64,000 nt of DNA from Demequina sp. (GTDB lineage Bacteria; Actinomycetota; Actinomycetes; Actinomycetales; Demequinaceae), in assembly GCA_024707205.1 (NCBI GenBank), contig JANQAD010000001.1, positions 930,001-994,000 of the forward strand. The letters run 5' to 3'. Below are positions 1 to 8,276 of the stretch, one piece after another. Positions within the stretch are counted from its first letter, which is position 1. Each line of letters begins with the position of its first letter. The notes beneath the pieces were generated by a model, which was not told the origin of the DNA, searched no databases, and worked only from the letters and a program-made list of their open reading frames with translations. The translations under genes were made by a program, and so were the position numbers.

Positions 1-1003
1 TCAGCACGTCCAGCTTGGTGAGGACGATGTCGGTGAGGCCGTTGACGCGCGACGCGTAACGGGTGATGACCGAGTCATACCAGCCACAGCGTCGGGGCCG
101 CCCAGTGGTGGTGCCGAACTCGAAACCGACGTCGCGAAGCCGGTCGCCCCACTTGTCCAGCAGCTCCGTGGGGAACGGGCCCTCGCCAACGCGAGTGGTG
201 TACGCCTTGGCGATGCCGATGACGGAGTCGATCTTGGTGGGCCCGACGCCGGAGCCGGTGCACGCCCCGCCTGCCGTGGCGTTCGACGAGGTCACGAACG
301 GGTAGGTGCCGTGGTCAACGTCGAGCATCGTGGCCTGACCGCCCTCGAAGAGCACCGTCCCGCCAGCGTCGAGCGCTTCGTTGAGCACGAGCGAGGTGTC
401 CGTCACCATCGGCTCGAGCCGGTCGCGATAGGCGAGCAGCTCGTCGGTCACCTCGTCGACGGTGATCGCGCGCCGGTTGTAGACCTTGACGAGCAGGTGG
501 TTCTTGGCGACCAGGGCGCCCTCGATCTTGTCGCGAAGCACCTGCTCGTCGAACAGGTCGCCCACCCGGATGCCGAGCCGACTGATCTTGTCCGCGTACG
601 CCGGGCCGATCCCGCGGCCGGTGGTGCCGATCTTGCGCTTGCCGAGGAAGCGCTCGGTGACGTTGTCGAGCGTGCGCGCGTACGGGGTGATGACGTGCGC
701 GGCATTCGAGATGAGCAGCGCGGACGGGTCCACGCCCCGCTCGAACAGCCCGTCGATCTCCTGGAACAGCACCCGCAGGTCAACGACCACGCCGTTGCCG
801 ATGACCGGCGTCACGCCGGGCGTGAGAATCCCCGAAGGGAGCAGGTGCAAGGCGAACTTCTGGTCGCCGATGACGACCGTGTGGCCGGCGTTGTTGCCGC
901 CGTTGAACTTCACCACGTAGTCGACGCGCGACCCAAGCAGGTCCGTCGCCTTGCCCTTGCCTTCGTCACCCCACTGGGCGCCGACGATCACCGCGCCCGG
1001 CAT
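1..1003 (-). CDS. purA: Adenylosuccinate synthetase, 3' end beyond window
   Basis: Makes adenylosuccinate from IMP, aspartate and GTP in cytosolic AMP synthesis. The reading frame opens with an ATG at 1003 and stays open to the window edge (about 334 codons of the usual ~430). Visible family signatures are the N-terminal GTP-binding stretch [11 protein letters not shown] (residues 8-18), the NGGNNAGHT block around residue 35, and [11 protein letters not shown] around residue 130. The start lies 7 nt downstream of the fba stop, so the two genes are probably cotranscribed. The C-terminus is outside the window. A 14-bp-motif relative (ACAGCGTCGGGG) lies inside the coding region near 85. Confidence 0.96.
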   Translation of the reverse strand, partial: MPGAVIVGAQWGDEGKGKATDLLGSRVDYVVKFNGGNNAGHTVVIGDQKFALHLLPSGILTPGVTPVIGNGVVVDLRVLFQEIDGLFERGVDPSALLISNAAHVITPYARTLDNVTERFLGKRKIGTTGRGIGPAYADKISRLGIRVGDLFDEQVLRDKIEGALVAKNHLLVKVYNRRAITVDEVTDELLAYRDRLEPMVTDTSLVLNEALDAGGTVLFEGGQATMLDVDHGTYPFVTSSNATAGGACTGSGVGPTKIDSVIGIAKAYTTRVGEGPFPTELLDKWGDRLRDVGFEFGTTTGRPRRCGWYDSVITRYASRVNGLTDIVLTKLDVL

Positions 1004-1010
1004 GGCGCTG

Positions 1011-2030
1011 TCAGATCTTCTTGCCGGCCGAGCCGAGCTGCTGGCAGGCCTCGATGACGCGGGCGGCCATGCCGGCCTCCGCGACCTTGCTCCACGCGCG
1101 CGGGTCGTACGTCTTCTTGTCACCGATCTCGCCGTCGACCTTGAGGACGCCGTCGTAGTTCTTGAGCATGTAGTCGGCGACGGGACGCGTGTAGGCGTAC
1201 TGGGTGTCGGTGTCGACGTTCATCTTGATGACGCCGTGGGAGACGGCCGTGGCGATCTCCTCGGCCGTGGAGCCGGAGCCGCCGTGGAAGACCAGGTCGA
1301 ACGGCTTGTCCTTGCCCACCTTGGCGCCGACCGCTGCCTGAATCTCGCCGAGCAGCTCGGGACGGAGCTTGACCGCGCCCGGCTTGTAGACGCCGTGCAC
1401 GTTGCCGAACGTCAGCGCGGTGAGGTAGCGGCCCTTCTCGCCGGTGCCCAGGCGCTCGACGGTCGCGATGCCGTCCTCGGGGGTGGTGTACAGCTTCTCG
1501 TTGATCTCGGCCGCGTGGCCGTCCTCCTCGCCGCCGACGACGCCGATCTCGATCTCGAGCACCGTGCGCGCGGCCTGGGAGAGCTCCAGCAGCTCCTCCG
1601 CGAGGTCGAGGTTCTCCGCAAGCGGCACCGATGAGCCGTCCCACATGTGGGACACGAACAGCGGCTGCTCGCCGCGGGCGACACGCTCGGTGGAGATGGC
1701 GAGCAGCGGGCGCAACCACGAGTCCACGTACTGGGCGTGGCAGTGGTCGGTGTGCAGGGCGATCGTCACGCCGTAGGCCGCGGCGACCTCGCGGGCGTAC
1801 GCCGCGAGCGCGACGGAACCGAGGACCTGGTCCTTGATCGTGGAGCCGGACGCGTACTGCGCGCCGCCGATCGAGACCTGGATGATGCCGTCGGACTCAG
1901 CCTCCGCGAAGCCCTGGATGGCGGCCGTGACCGTCGAGGACGACGTCACGTTGATGGCTGGGAACGCGTACGAGCCGGCCTTGGCGGCGTCGAGCATCGC
2001 GTTGTAGGACTCGGGGGTGGCGATGGCCAT
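1011..2030 (-). CDS. fba: Class II fructose-bisphosphate aldolase
   Basis: Zinc-dependent cleavage of fructose 1,6-bisphosphate to DHAP and glyceraldehyde 3-phosphate (glycolysis, gluconeogenesis). The protein is 339 aa, normal for the long class II type. It carries HTDHCHAQY (metal-binding His and Asp), [10 protein letters not shown], and the phosphate-binding region VFHGGSGST followed by [15 protein letters not shown]. The frame extends five codons further upstream, but the ATG at 2030 has a Shine-Dalgarno AGGAG 7 nt before it on the minus strand, so I place the start there. It lies directly upstream of purA, an arrangement common in actinobacteria. Confidence 0.96.
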   Translation of the reverse strand: MAIATPESYNAMLDAAKAGSYAFPAINVTSSSTVTAAIQGFAEAESDGIIQVSIGGAQYASGSTIKDQVLGSVALAAYAREVAAAYGVTIALHTDHCHAQYVDSWLRPLLAISTERVARGEQPLFVSHMWDGSSVPLAENLDLAEELLELSQAARTVLEIEIGVVGGEEDGHAAEINEKLYTTPEDGIATVERLGTGEKGRYLTALTFGNVHGVYKPGAVKLRPELLGEIQAAVGAKVGKDKPFDLVFHGGSGSTAEEIATAVSHGVIKMNVDTDTQYAYTRPVADYMLKNYDGVLKVDGEIGDKKTYDPRAWSKVAEAGMAARVIEACQQLGSAGKKI

Positions 2031-2226
2031 GCGGAACTCCTGCAATTGAGTGAATGGAACCGTCGTCCATTCTGTCAGAAATCGCGGGCACCCTCTATGG
2101 GCCCCTCGTCCCGGGGGCTACGGATCCAGCACGAGCCGTTCCGAGCCACGCGCTCGCGGCGACGTGCGAGGCGGAGGTGAACGCGGCCGTCGGGCCGCTT
2201 GTTGCCAAGTTGCGGAGCGAACTCAG

Positions 2227-2793
2227 TTAGCCCGCGTGCCCGGCCGCTATGTCCGCGTGCTGCCGCACCCACGCGTGCATCGCGATCGCGGCCGCCGCTC
2301 CCGCGTTGATCGAGCGCGTGGAGCCGTACTGCGCGATGGCGAGGGTGGCGTCGGCCGCCTCACGCACGGCCTCTGACAGCCCGACGCTCTCCTGGCCGAA
2401 TACCAGCACCGTCGCCTTGGGCAGGGCGTAGGTCTCGAGCGGCACCGAGCCCGGAAGGTTGTCGATGCCGATCACGGGCAGGCCCTCGCCGTGCGCCCAG
2501 GCCACGAACTCCTCAACCGTTGGATGGTGGCGAATGTGCTGGTAGCGGTCCGTGACCATGGCCCCGCGGCGGTTCCAGCGACGGTTGCCGATGATGTGCA
2601 CCTCCTTGGCGAGGAAGGCATTCGCGGTGCGGACAACGGAGCCGATGTTTAGATCGTGCTGCCAGTTCTCGATGGCCACGTGGAAGGGGTGGCGGCGCGA
2701 GTCGAGGTCGGCGACGATCGCCTCCATCGGCCAGCCCTTAAAGCGGTCAACGACGTTGCGCGTGTCTTCACTCTCAGGGAGTTCTGAGTTCAC
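2227..2793 (-). CDS. TrmH/SpoU-family RNA 2'-O-methyltransferase
   Basis: Predicted SAM-dependent ribose methyltransferase of the SPOUT (TrmH) superfamily acting on tRNA or rRNA; the exact target cannot be read from the sequence. The 188-aa protein has the three family motifs in order: NIGSVVR (about residue 50), FGQESVGLS (about 133) and SINAGAAAAIAMHAW (about 160), which form the trefoil-knot SAM site. There is no extra N-terminal RNA-binding domain, so it is a compact member. The GTG start at 2793 sits exactly 6 nt after TAGCCT, so the mRNA is probably leaderless. It is divergent from dedA, 17 bp away. Confidence 0.88.
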   Translation of the reverse strand: MNSELPESEDTRNVVDRFKGWPMEAIVADLDSRRHPFHVAIENWQHDLNIGSVVRTANAFLAKEVHIIGNRRWNRRGAMVTDRYQHIRHHPTVEEFVAWAHGEGLPVIGIDNLPGSVPLETYALPKATVLVFGQESVGLSEAVREAADATLAIAQYGSTRSINAGAAAAIAMHAWVRQHADIAAGHAG

Positions 2794-2798
2794 ACCCG

Positions 2799-2805
2799 TA
2801 GGCTA
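2799..2805. promoter_or_regulatory. Overlapping divergent -10 elements for two leaderless genes
   Basis: On the plus strand TAGGCT (2799-2804) is followed by 6 nt and the GTG of dedA at 2811. On the minus strand TAGCCT (2805-2800) is followed by 6 nt and the GTG of the methyltransferase gene at 2793. The two -10 boxes share five of six base pairs, so only one polymerase could melt the site at a time. The same TANNNT-N6-start spacing recurs at many genes in this window. Confidence 0.7.
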
Positions 2806-2810
2806 GCCGG

Positions 2811-3488
2811 GTGATTGCCGCGAACCTCCATCTCCTAGGCCCCGACTGGCTGGACCCAGAGACGCTCATCAACGGCTTCATCGACCGCTTCGGAACCTGG
2901 GCGCTCGCGGCGATCTGCGCGATCATCATCATCGAGACGGGCCTCCTGTTCCCCATCCTTCCCGGGGATTCGCTGCTGTTCACCGCTGGGCTCTTCACCG
3001 GCACGGGGCAGATCGGCCTGCCCATCTGGGTGGTCGCCGGGATCATGGGCCTCGCGGCGTTCATCGGTCCGCAGATCGGGTACTGGATCGGGCGCGGGGT
3101 TGGTCCGCGAATCTTCGCTCGCGAAGATTCGCGCTTCTTCAAGAAGTCCTACATCGACCGGACTCACGCGTTCTTTGAGCGCTACGGCGGGCGCGCGATC
3201 ATCCTCGCCCAGTTCGTGCCGATAGTGCGCACCTACATCCCCGTCGCCGCAGGCGTGGGCAAGATGCCGTACGGGCACTTCATCAAGTTCAACGTGATCG
3301 GTGCGCTCGCGTGGGGTGTTGGGGTCACCATGCTGGGCTTCTGGCTCGGCAGCTTCGACTTTGTGCGCCGCAACATCGAGGTGGCGCTGGTTCTGGTGGT
3401 GGCGGTGTCGCTGATCCCCATGGCGGTGGAGTGGGTGCGCCATCGCCGCGAGCGCCGCCGCGAGGACGTTGGGCTCAACACAATCTGA
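2811..3488 (+). CDS. DedA-family membrane protein
   Basis: Integral membrane protein of the DedA (SNARE-associated/VTT) family; characterised members flip undecaprenyl phosphate or phosphatidylethanolamine. The 225-aa protein has the family features: the re-entrant segment LLFPILPGDSLLFTAG, the mid-protein IGYWIGRGVGPRIF, and the signature FVPIVRTYIPVAAGVGKM, with about five hydrophobic segments. GTG at 2811 is chosen because it is preceded by TAGGCT and 6 nt (leaderless) and matches the expected N-terminus. A perfect 12-bp inverted repeat with a 4-nt loop (3106-3133) lies within the coding region. Which lipid it handles is unknown. Confidence 0.92.
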   Translation: MIAANLHLLGPDWLDPETLINGFIDRFGTWALAAICAIIIIETGLLFPILPGDSLLFTAGLFTGTGQIGLPIWVVAGIMGLAAFIGPQIGYWIGRGVGPRIFAREDSRFFKKSYIDRTHAFFERYGGRAIILAQFVPIVRTYIPVAAGVGKMPYGHFIKFNVIGALAWGVGVTMLGFWLGSFDFVRRNIEVALVLVVAVSLIPMAVEWVRHRRERRREDVGLNTI

Positions 3489-3495
3489 GTTCCCC

Positions 3496-3524
3496 TTGAC
3501 ACCACACTTGTTTTTTGCAAGTGT
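3496..3524 (+). promoter_or_regulatory. Promoter with inverted-repeat operator for the VOC-HxlR pair
   Basis: A consensus -35 TTGACA (3496-3501) is followed by a 17-bp spacer and AAGTGT (3519-3524). A perfect dyad ACACTTG-N7-CAAGTGT spans 3504-3524, covering the spacer and -10. The two downstream genes encode a VOC protein and an HxlR-type repressor, so autoregulation through this site is a reasonable inference. Confidence 0.6.
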
Positions 3525-3559
3525 AGTTGCGACAGCATCGCCCATCAAGGGAGTCCACC

Positions 3560-3964
3560 ATGCCCGGAGTATTCATCGGCCTTCCCGTCGCCGACGTTGA
3601 CCGCGCCACCACCTTCTACACGGCCGTCGGATTCGCCCTCAATCCCATGTTCACGGACCACAATGCCGCGTGCTTCACCATCGATGAGGACCACACGTAC
3701 CTCATGGCGATCAGCCGCGAGTTCTTCCAGAGCATGAGCAACCTGCCCATCGGCGACAACGCGACCTCGCCGTCGGTCTCCGTGACCGTGTACCGGGACA
3801 GCCGCGAGGACGTTGACACCACAGCAGCTGCGGGAATCGCCGCCGGCGGCGCCGAGCCCCAACCCGCCGACGACTACGGCTTCATGTACACGCGCCAGGT
3901 CAACGATCCAGACGGCAACGTCATCCAGTTCGGCTGGATGGACCCAGCTGGCCCGCAGTCCTAG
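3560..3964 (+). CDS. VOC (glyoxalase/bleomycin-resistance) superfamily protein
   Basis: Small (134 aa) vicinal-oxygen-chelate fold protein. Members are dioxygenases, isomerases or drug-binding proteins; the substrate here is unknown. It shows GLPVADVDRATTFYTAVGF at the start and the closing VNDPDGNVIQFGWMDP typical of the PhnB/glyoxalase-like group. The ATG at 3560 has AAGGGAG just upstream and is preferred to earlier codons. The stop at 3962-3964 directly abuts the ATG of the HxlR regulator gene, so the pair is an operon. It lies behind a promoter with a 7-bp-arm inverted repeat, suggesting induction by a ligand sensed by the neighbouring regulator. Confidence 0.85.
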   Translation: MPGVFIGLPVADVDRATTFYTAVGFALNPMFTDHNAACFTIDEDHTYLMAISREFFQSMSNLPIGDNATSPSVSVTVYRDSREDVDTTAAAGIAAGGAEPQPADDYGFMYTRQVNDPDGNVIQFGWMDPAGPQS

Positions 3965-4582
3965 ATGGCCGCGAGAGACTACGGCCAATACGACGGCGTC
4001 ACGCGCGCCCTCGAACTGGTGGGCGAGCGCTGGGGGCTGCTCATCGTGCGTGACCTGCTCGTTGGCCCGCGCCGGTACGGCGAGCTTGCCGAGGGACTGC
4101 CCCGCATCCCGACCAACATCCTGGCCGCTCGCCTCAAGGAGCTGCAGGCCGCCGGAATCATCCGCCGCCTGCCGCGCTCGCGCGTGATCCTCTACGAACT
4201 CACGCCATACGGCCGCGAGCTCGAGCCCGTTGTGCTCTCCCTCAGCGCGTGGGGCTTCAAAGCCCTCGACGACCCCCGCGACGGGCAGGTCCTCACCCCG
4301 GACGGCATGGCCATCGCCCTACGCTCCGCCTTCCGGCACGACGCTGCGGCCGCTCTCCCGCCAACCTCCTACGCTGCGGGTTTCGCGGGCACGGATGTGC
4401 TCATTCGCGTGGACGGCCCCGAGCTCGGCGTGCAGCGCGGAACGGCGCCCGCGGACCTCGAGTTCGCCACGGATTCGCGGATCCGGGCCGTGCTCAGCGG
4501 GGACCTCGACTCGGTGCGCGTGCTGAGCGGCGACCCACGCCTACTGGATCGCTTCGCCGCTACCTTCCGGCTGGCCGCCTGA
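3965..4582 (+). CDS. HxlR-family winged-helix regulator with C-terminal SCP2-like domain
   Basis: Transcriptional regulator of the HxlR (MarR-like) family, probably a repressor. Residues about 10-95 hold the winged helix: ALELVGERWGLLIVRDLLVGPRRYGEL, then the recognition region NILAARLKELQAAGIIRR. The remaining ~100 residues resemble the sterol-carrier-like C-terminal extension seen in longer HxlR proteins (205 aa in total; short members are ~110-120). It starts immediately after the VOC stop codon. Its 3' end overlaps the convergent gene on the other strand by 42 bp. It probably binds the dyad at 3504-3524; the inducer is unknown. Confidence 0.86.
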   Translation: MAARDYGQYDGVTRALELVGERWGLLIVRDLLVGPRRYGELAEGLPRIPTNILAARLKELQAAGIIRRLPRSRVILYELTPYGRELEPVVLSLSAWGFKALDDPRDGQVLTPDGMAIALRSAFRHDAAAALPPTSYAAGFAGTDVLIRVDGPELGVQRGTAPADLEFATDSRIRAVLSGDLDSVRVLSGDPRLLDRFAATFRLAA

Positions 4583-5308
4583 GGCGTCCTCAAACAGGAA
4601 CGCCGGCACCAGGTCCACGATCGAGTGCAGCGCGCTCACGACCAGCTGCAGGTCTCCTAGATCGCTCACCTGAGGCGAGGCCGACATGAGTGCCGAGCCC
4701 TCGAACGCGAAGGTGCGGCCCGCGACGTCCGGCTGCAGGAACCGCTCGATCATCCGCGGGGTCAACACCGCGTGTCCGATGCGCTCGTCGTCCGCGACCA
4801 CCTTCCACCGCTGGTTGAACTCGTGCGACTCCACGTTGAGGTCGCGAGCGCCCAGGTGCGTGAGGCCCCGCAGCAGCGCGTTGTCGCCCATGAGCCGCAG
4901 CGCGGGCAGCGGGCCCGGCAGCGGCACCCAGGTGATCTGGAAGTGATGCGTGGTCGTGGAGCGGTGACCCTCGGAGTCCGTCGTGTGCGTCTCGTAGCTG
5001 TACGCGAACGTCTCAAACGGCCTTCCGGCGAGAGTGCCCCACACGATGTCCCGCGCGCGCTTGCTGTCGCCGATTCCGAACGGCGCGCTCGAGAAGTAGC
5101 CCACCCGCGACGGGTCCTCCGGGATGTGGCCGAGGTGGTGCATCGCCACCGTTGCCGCGATCGCTGCCTTGCGCTTCTGACTCTCCTGATACCCCTTGAC
5201 GGCGGCAAAGATCATGAAGCCGAGCACGCCAAGGAAGATCAGCGGGAACAGAGAGAAGATGGCACCGAAGATGCCATCACCCGTCCCGAACCCCACGTCA
5301 GGCAACAC
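4541..5308 (-). CDS. Membrane protein of unknown function, paralogue of the protein at 5940-6854
   Basis: No assigned function. A 255-aa protein with one strong N-terminal hydrophobic segment (IFGAIFSLFPLIFLGVLGFM) followed by a cytosolic or exposed domain. The domain shares blocks with the gene at 5940-6854: a Gly/Pro segment (PFGIGDSKRARDIVWGTLAGRPFETFAYSY), a LESHEFNQRW-like block and a DPRM/TPRMI block, so the two are diverged duplicates flanking LemA. The GTG at 5308 is preferred because AGGGGG lies 7 nt upstream; a TTG at 5314 is the alternative. Its last 42 bp overlap the convergent HxlR gene. Confidence 0.72.
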   Translation of the reverse strand: MLPDVGFGTGDGIFGAIFSLFPLIFLGVLGFMIFAAVKGYQESQKRKAAIAATVAMHHLGHIPEDPSRVGYFSSAPFGIGDSKRARDIVWGTLAGRPFETFAYSYETHTTDSEGHRSTTTHHFQITWVPLPGPLPALRLMGDNALLRGLTHLGARDLNVESHEFNQRWKVVADDERIGHAVLTPRMIERFLQPDVAGRTFAFEGSALMSASPQVSDLGDLQLVVSALHSIVDLVPAFLFEDASGGQPEGSGEAIQ

Positions 5309-5351
5309 GCCCAAGCCCCCTAGCGTCGGACCGGCTGGAACTGAACTGCGC

Positions 5352-5909
5352 CTAGAACTGAACCGTCGGCGCCTGGCGGGCCGCCGGGTCCTCGGTCTCG
5401 AAGTACTCGGCCTTCACGAACTTGAACATGTTCGCGATGATCGAGGTGGGGAACGTCTCGATCTTGGTGTTGAGCTCGCGCACATTCGCGTTGTAGAAGC
5501 GGCGTCCGGCGGCGACGCGGTCCTCGGTGTTCGTGAGCTCCTGCTGAAGCGCGAGGAAGTTCTGGTTCGCCTTGAGCTCCGGGTAGGCCTCGGCCACGGC
5601 GAACAGGCGCCCAAGCGCCTGGGTGAGGATGTTCTCGTTCTGCGCCTGCTGGGCGGGTCCCGCCCCGGGTGCGGCCGCGGCGGCGCGCGCCTGCGTGACC
5701 GCCTCGAAGGTCTCGCGCTCGTGTGCGGCGTAGCCCTTGACCGTCTCCACCAGGTTGGGAATGAGGTCGTGGCGGCGCTGCAGCTCGGTGTCGATCTGGT
5801 GCCAGGCCTCCTGCACCAGGTTCCGCAGCTTGACGAGGCCGTTGTACTGGGCAACAGCCCAGGCGCCGACGATGACAAGGATCGCGATGATCACGATTGC
5901 CCAGATCAC
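5352..5909 (-). CDS. lemA: LemA-family membrane protein
   Basis: LemA-family protein, 185 aa: an N-terminal transmembrane helix (WAIVIIAILVIVGAWAVA) followed by a helical domain. Typical blocks are YNGLVKLRNLVQEAWHQID, QRRHDLIPNLVETVKGYA and RFYNANVRELNTKIETFP. The biochemical function of the family is not established. The GTG start at 5909 has GGGAGGA upstream. It sits between two paralogous membrane proteins (4541-5308 and 5940-6854), all on the minus strand and apparently cotranscribed behind pyrE, suggesting that the three work together at the membrane. Confidence 0.9.
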   Translation of the reverse strand: MIWAIVIIAILVIVGAWAVAQYNGLVKLRNLVQEAWHQIDTELQRRHDLIPNLVETVKGYAAHERETFEAVTQARAAAAAPGAGPAQQAQNENILTQALGRLFAVAEAYPELKANQNFLALQQELTNTEDRVAAGRRFYNANVRELNTKIETFPTSIIANMFKFVKAEYFETEDPAARQAPTVQF

Positions 5910-5939
5910 AATGTCCTCCCGAAGGTTGTAGCCACGACT

Positions 5940-6854
5940 CTAGCGGTTGCGCTGCTCCCAGTCCTCTACCCCGTCCCCGTCCGCGTCGACGCCGACGCCG
6001 GTGTAACGCCCAGAGGTCAAGGCGCCAGGGGTGTTCGCCCAGCCTGGGGCGGCCGCCTCCCGTGCCGCCTCCTGCGCCCGACGCTGCTGCTCGCCTTCGG
6101 CGTACTTCCTCACCACGTGCGCGGGGATGGCTTTCGAGACGCTCGCCACGAGGTCCATCCTGCGCGCGAGATCGCGGACGTGCGCCACCCCGGCGCTCCA
6201 CGCGACCACCTTGTCGCCGTCTATGCGCACCGCCACGCGCTGCTGGCGATTGCGCATGAGCGCGAGCATCATGCGCGGATCGACAACGTCTATCGCGTAA
6301 CGCTTGTCGTCGCACAGCACGCGCCAGGTGCGGTTGAACTCCGCCGACTCGAGATCGATGTCGGCGAGCCCGAACTGGCTCAGCACCCGGGTGCCCATGT
6401 CTTCGGGCACCAGGTCCAGCCTCGGCAGCCGAGTGGGCAGCAGCGCCTGCGCAACGGTGAAGACCTGCTCTCCCGCGTACTCTCCCGCGATCTGCTGATC
6501 AAAGCTGTAGGTGAAGGACGCCACGCTGACCCCCGAGTACGTGCCCTCCACCACGTCCATCGCGACACGAGCGGTGCCCGTTCCGAAGGGGAAGCCGGTC
6601 AGCCCGTAGAGGAGCTCAGCACCCTCTGCGCGGTAGGCCCAGCCGTGCAGTTCGGCAAACTCCCGCAGCCGCTTAGCGTGGCGGGACTGCTCCGTGGCGC
6701 GGAAGACGAAGTACGCGACGACGACGAGCGCCGCAACCCCGATGACAGCCCACACGTGCCACTCGAAGATTCCCGCCTGCACCCCCACGGACACGACGAG
6801 CGCCGCCGCGCCCGCGATCCACCCGAGCACGTTGCGGCGGCTGAAGCGCTGCAT
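5940..6854 (-). CDS. Two-TM membrane protein of unknown function with C-terminal DxDxDG motif
   Basis: A 304-aa protein with two adjacent N-terminal transmembrane helices (about residues 9-30 and 33-52), a middle domain paralogous to the protein at 4541-5308 (shared pattern LESAEFNRTWRVLCDDKRYAIDVVDPRMM against the equivalent block there), and a charged C-terminus ending in VGVDADGDGVEDWEQ, which resembles an EF-hand/thrombospondin type-3 calcium-binding loop. The ATG lies 3 nt after the pyrE stop, so translation is probably coupled. The function is unknown; its position next to LemA and a paralogue suggests a membrane module. Confidence 0.75.
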   Translation of the reverse strand: MQRFSRRNVLGWIAGAAALVVSVGVQAGIFEWHVWAVIGVAALVVVAYFVFRATEQSRHAKRLREFAELHGWAYRAEGAELLYGLTGFPFGTGTARVAMDVVEGTYSGVSVASFTYSFDQQIAGEYAGEQVFTVAQALLPTRLPRLDLVPEDMGTRVLSQFGLADIDLESAEFNRTWRVLCDDKRYAIDVVDPRMMLALMRNRQQRVAVRIDGDKVVAWSAGVAHVRDLARRMDLVASVSKAIPAHVVRKYAEGEQQRRAQEAAREAAAPGWANTPGALTSGRYTGVGVDADGDGVEDWEQRNR

Positions 6855-6857
6855 GGG

Positions 6858-7433
6858 CTATTCGAGCCCGAGGTCCTGGAGGTCATACAGGTACAGGTAC
6901 GGCAGGCCCGAGGCCTCAACTACCTCGCGCGCGCCCGTGCCGCGGTCAACGATCACGGCGACGGCCGCCACGTTCGCCCCCGCCTCGCGCAGCGCCTCGA
7001 CCGCCGTGAGCACCGAGCCTCCCGTGGTGGAGGTGTCCTCGACCGCCACCACCGTGCGTCCGGCGACGTCCGGGCCCTCGATGCGTCGCTGCATCCCGTG
7101 CGCCTTCGCCTCCTTGCGGACCACGAACGCGTCCAGCGCGAGCCCTCGGGACGCCGCCGCGTGAAGCAGGGCCCCCGCCACCGGGTCCGCGCCGAGCGTG
7201 AGTCCCCCGACGGCGTCGATGTCCGCGGGGCCAAAGCCGCTGATCTCGAGGTGGTCAAGCAGCAGGTGGCCGATGAGCGGCGCCGCCTCGTGATGCAGCG
7301 TGACGCGGCGGAGGTCAACGTAGTAGTCGGCCTCGCGCCCCGAGGAGAGCGTGATGCGGCCGTGGACCACCGCCAGGTCCTTGATGAGGTCGCGAAGGGT
7401 GTCTCGTGGGGTTTGAGAGGGCGGCGTCGTCAT
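6858..7433 (-). CDS. pyrE: Orotate phosphoribosyltransferase
   Basis: Transfers ribose 5-phosphate from PRPP to orotate to form OMP in de novo pyrimidine synthesis. The 191-aa protein has the type I phosphoribosyltransferase PRPP loop VVAVEDTSTTGGSVLTAV (about residues 125-142), the catalytic-loop region FVVRKEAKAHGMQRRIEG, and the N-terminal TLSSGREADYYVDLR. The ATG at 7433 is preceded by TAGGCT and exactly 6 nt (leaderless). The two genes after it in the same direction (membrane protein, LemA) are not pyrimidine genes. Confidence 0.95.
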   Translation of the reverse strand: MTTPPSQTPRDTLRDLIKDLAVVHGRITLSSGREADYYVDLRRVTLHHEAAPLIGHLLLDHLEISGFGPADIDAVGGLTLGADPVAGALLHAAASRGLALDAFVVRKEAKAHGMQRRIEGPDVAGRTVVAVEDTSTTGGSVLTAVEALREAGANVAAVAVIVDRGTGAREVVEASGLPYLYLYDLQDLGLE

Positions 7434-7478
7434 GCGGCCAGCCTAGTAGCGGACGCCCCACCAGCGGCCCGACGCTGG

Positions 7479-8246
7479 CTACCGTTGCGTACGGGAGTAG
7501 CCAAAGCGTCGGGTCACCGCAGCCGGCGCGATCCGCATGAGCGTTCCCGCGGCCACGTAGCGCACCGACGGCGTCACCGTCACCGAGCCGCGCCTCACCG
7601 CGGTCAGCGCCGAGCTCACCACCTGTTCGGCGGAGAGCCACGCGGCCTCCGGGAGGGCGCTCTTCATGTGCTCGAGATCGGAGCTGTCGTGAAACTCGGT
7701 GCGCGTCATGCCTGGCAGCACCACGGTCGCGGTCACTCCCGTGCCGCGCAGCTGGCCCGCAAGCGCCTCCGTGAACTCGACCACCCAGCGCTTGTGGGCG
7801 GCGTACGTCGTATTGCTGAGGTGCGCCGCCACGGAGGCGACGTTCAGCACGGCGCCGTGCCCGCGCTCCACCATCCCCGGCAGCACAGCGTGGGTGAGGC
7901 GCAAAGGAGCGGTGACCAGAACGTCGTGCATCGCGGCCTCGTCCTCCCACGACGTGGTCAGGAAGTCCTTGCCGAGGCCGAACCCGGCATTGTTGACCAG
8001 CAGGCTCACCGGCCGCGAGGAATCGGCGAGGCGGGAAGCGACAGCCTCCCTGCCGTCGGGCAGCGATAGGTCAGCGGCGAGGACCTCCACCGCGACTCCC
8101 GTTGCGCTTGCGACCACGTCCGCGAGCGCACTGAGCCGGTCGCGAGAACGTGCCGTCACCACGAGGTCGTGACCAGCGGTAGCGAGCTGCCACGCGAACT
8201 CCTCGCCAAGGCCGGCCGATGCCCCTGTCACCAATGCGGTTGCCAT
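7479..8246 (-). CDS. Short-chain dehydrogenase/reductase
   Basis: NAD(P)-dependent oxidoreductase of the classical SDR family, 255 aa; substrate unknown. It has the glycine-rich cofactor motif TGASAGLG (residues 7-14), NNAGFG, a catalytic Ser in NVASVAAH, and the active-site YAAHK (YxxxK). The ATG at 8246 is preceded by TAGGGT and 6 nt, a leaderless start, in a divergent promoter region shared with xthA. The gene lies 45 bp upstream of pyrE on the same strand, but pyrE has its own promoter signature. Confidence 0.9.
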   Translation of the reverse strand: MATALVTGASAGLGEEFAWQLATAGHDLVVTARSRDRLSALADVVASATGVAVEVLAADLSLPDGREAVASRLADSSRPVSLLVNNAGFGLGKDFLTTSWEDEAAMHDVLVTAPLRLTHAVLPGMVERGHGAVLNVASVAAHLSNTTYAAHKRWVVEFTEALAGQLRGTGVTATVVLPGMTRTEFHDSSDLEHMKSALPEAAWLSAEQVVSSALTAVRRGSVTVTPSVRYVAAGTLMRIAPAAVTRRFGYSRTQR

Positions 8247-8252
8247 GGTTCG

Positions 8253-8270
8253 ACCCTACGTCGGTACGGT
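8253..8270. promoter_or_regulatory. Back-to-back leaderless promoters (SDR gene / xthA)
   Basis: Minus strand: TAGGGT at 8258-8253, 6 nt, then the ATG at 8246. Plus strand: TACGGT at 8265-8270, 6 nt, then the ATG at 8277. Neither gene has a Shine-Dalgarno sequence at a useful distance, so both mRNAs probably begin at the start codon. Confidence 0.65.
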
Positions 8271-8276
8271 GGTGCC

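Noticed and set aside
5196-8069. Long plus-strand open frame (957 codons)
   Set aside because: It runs antisense to four well-supported genes (LemA, membrane protein, pyrE, SDR) and has the Arg/His-rich, low-information composition of a high-GC shadow frame.
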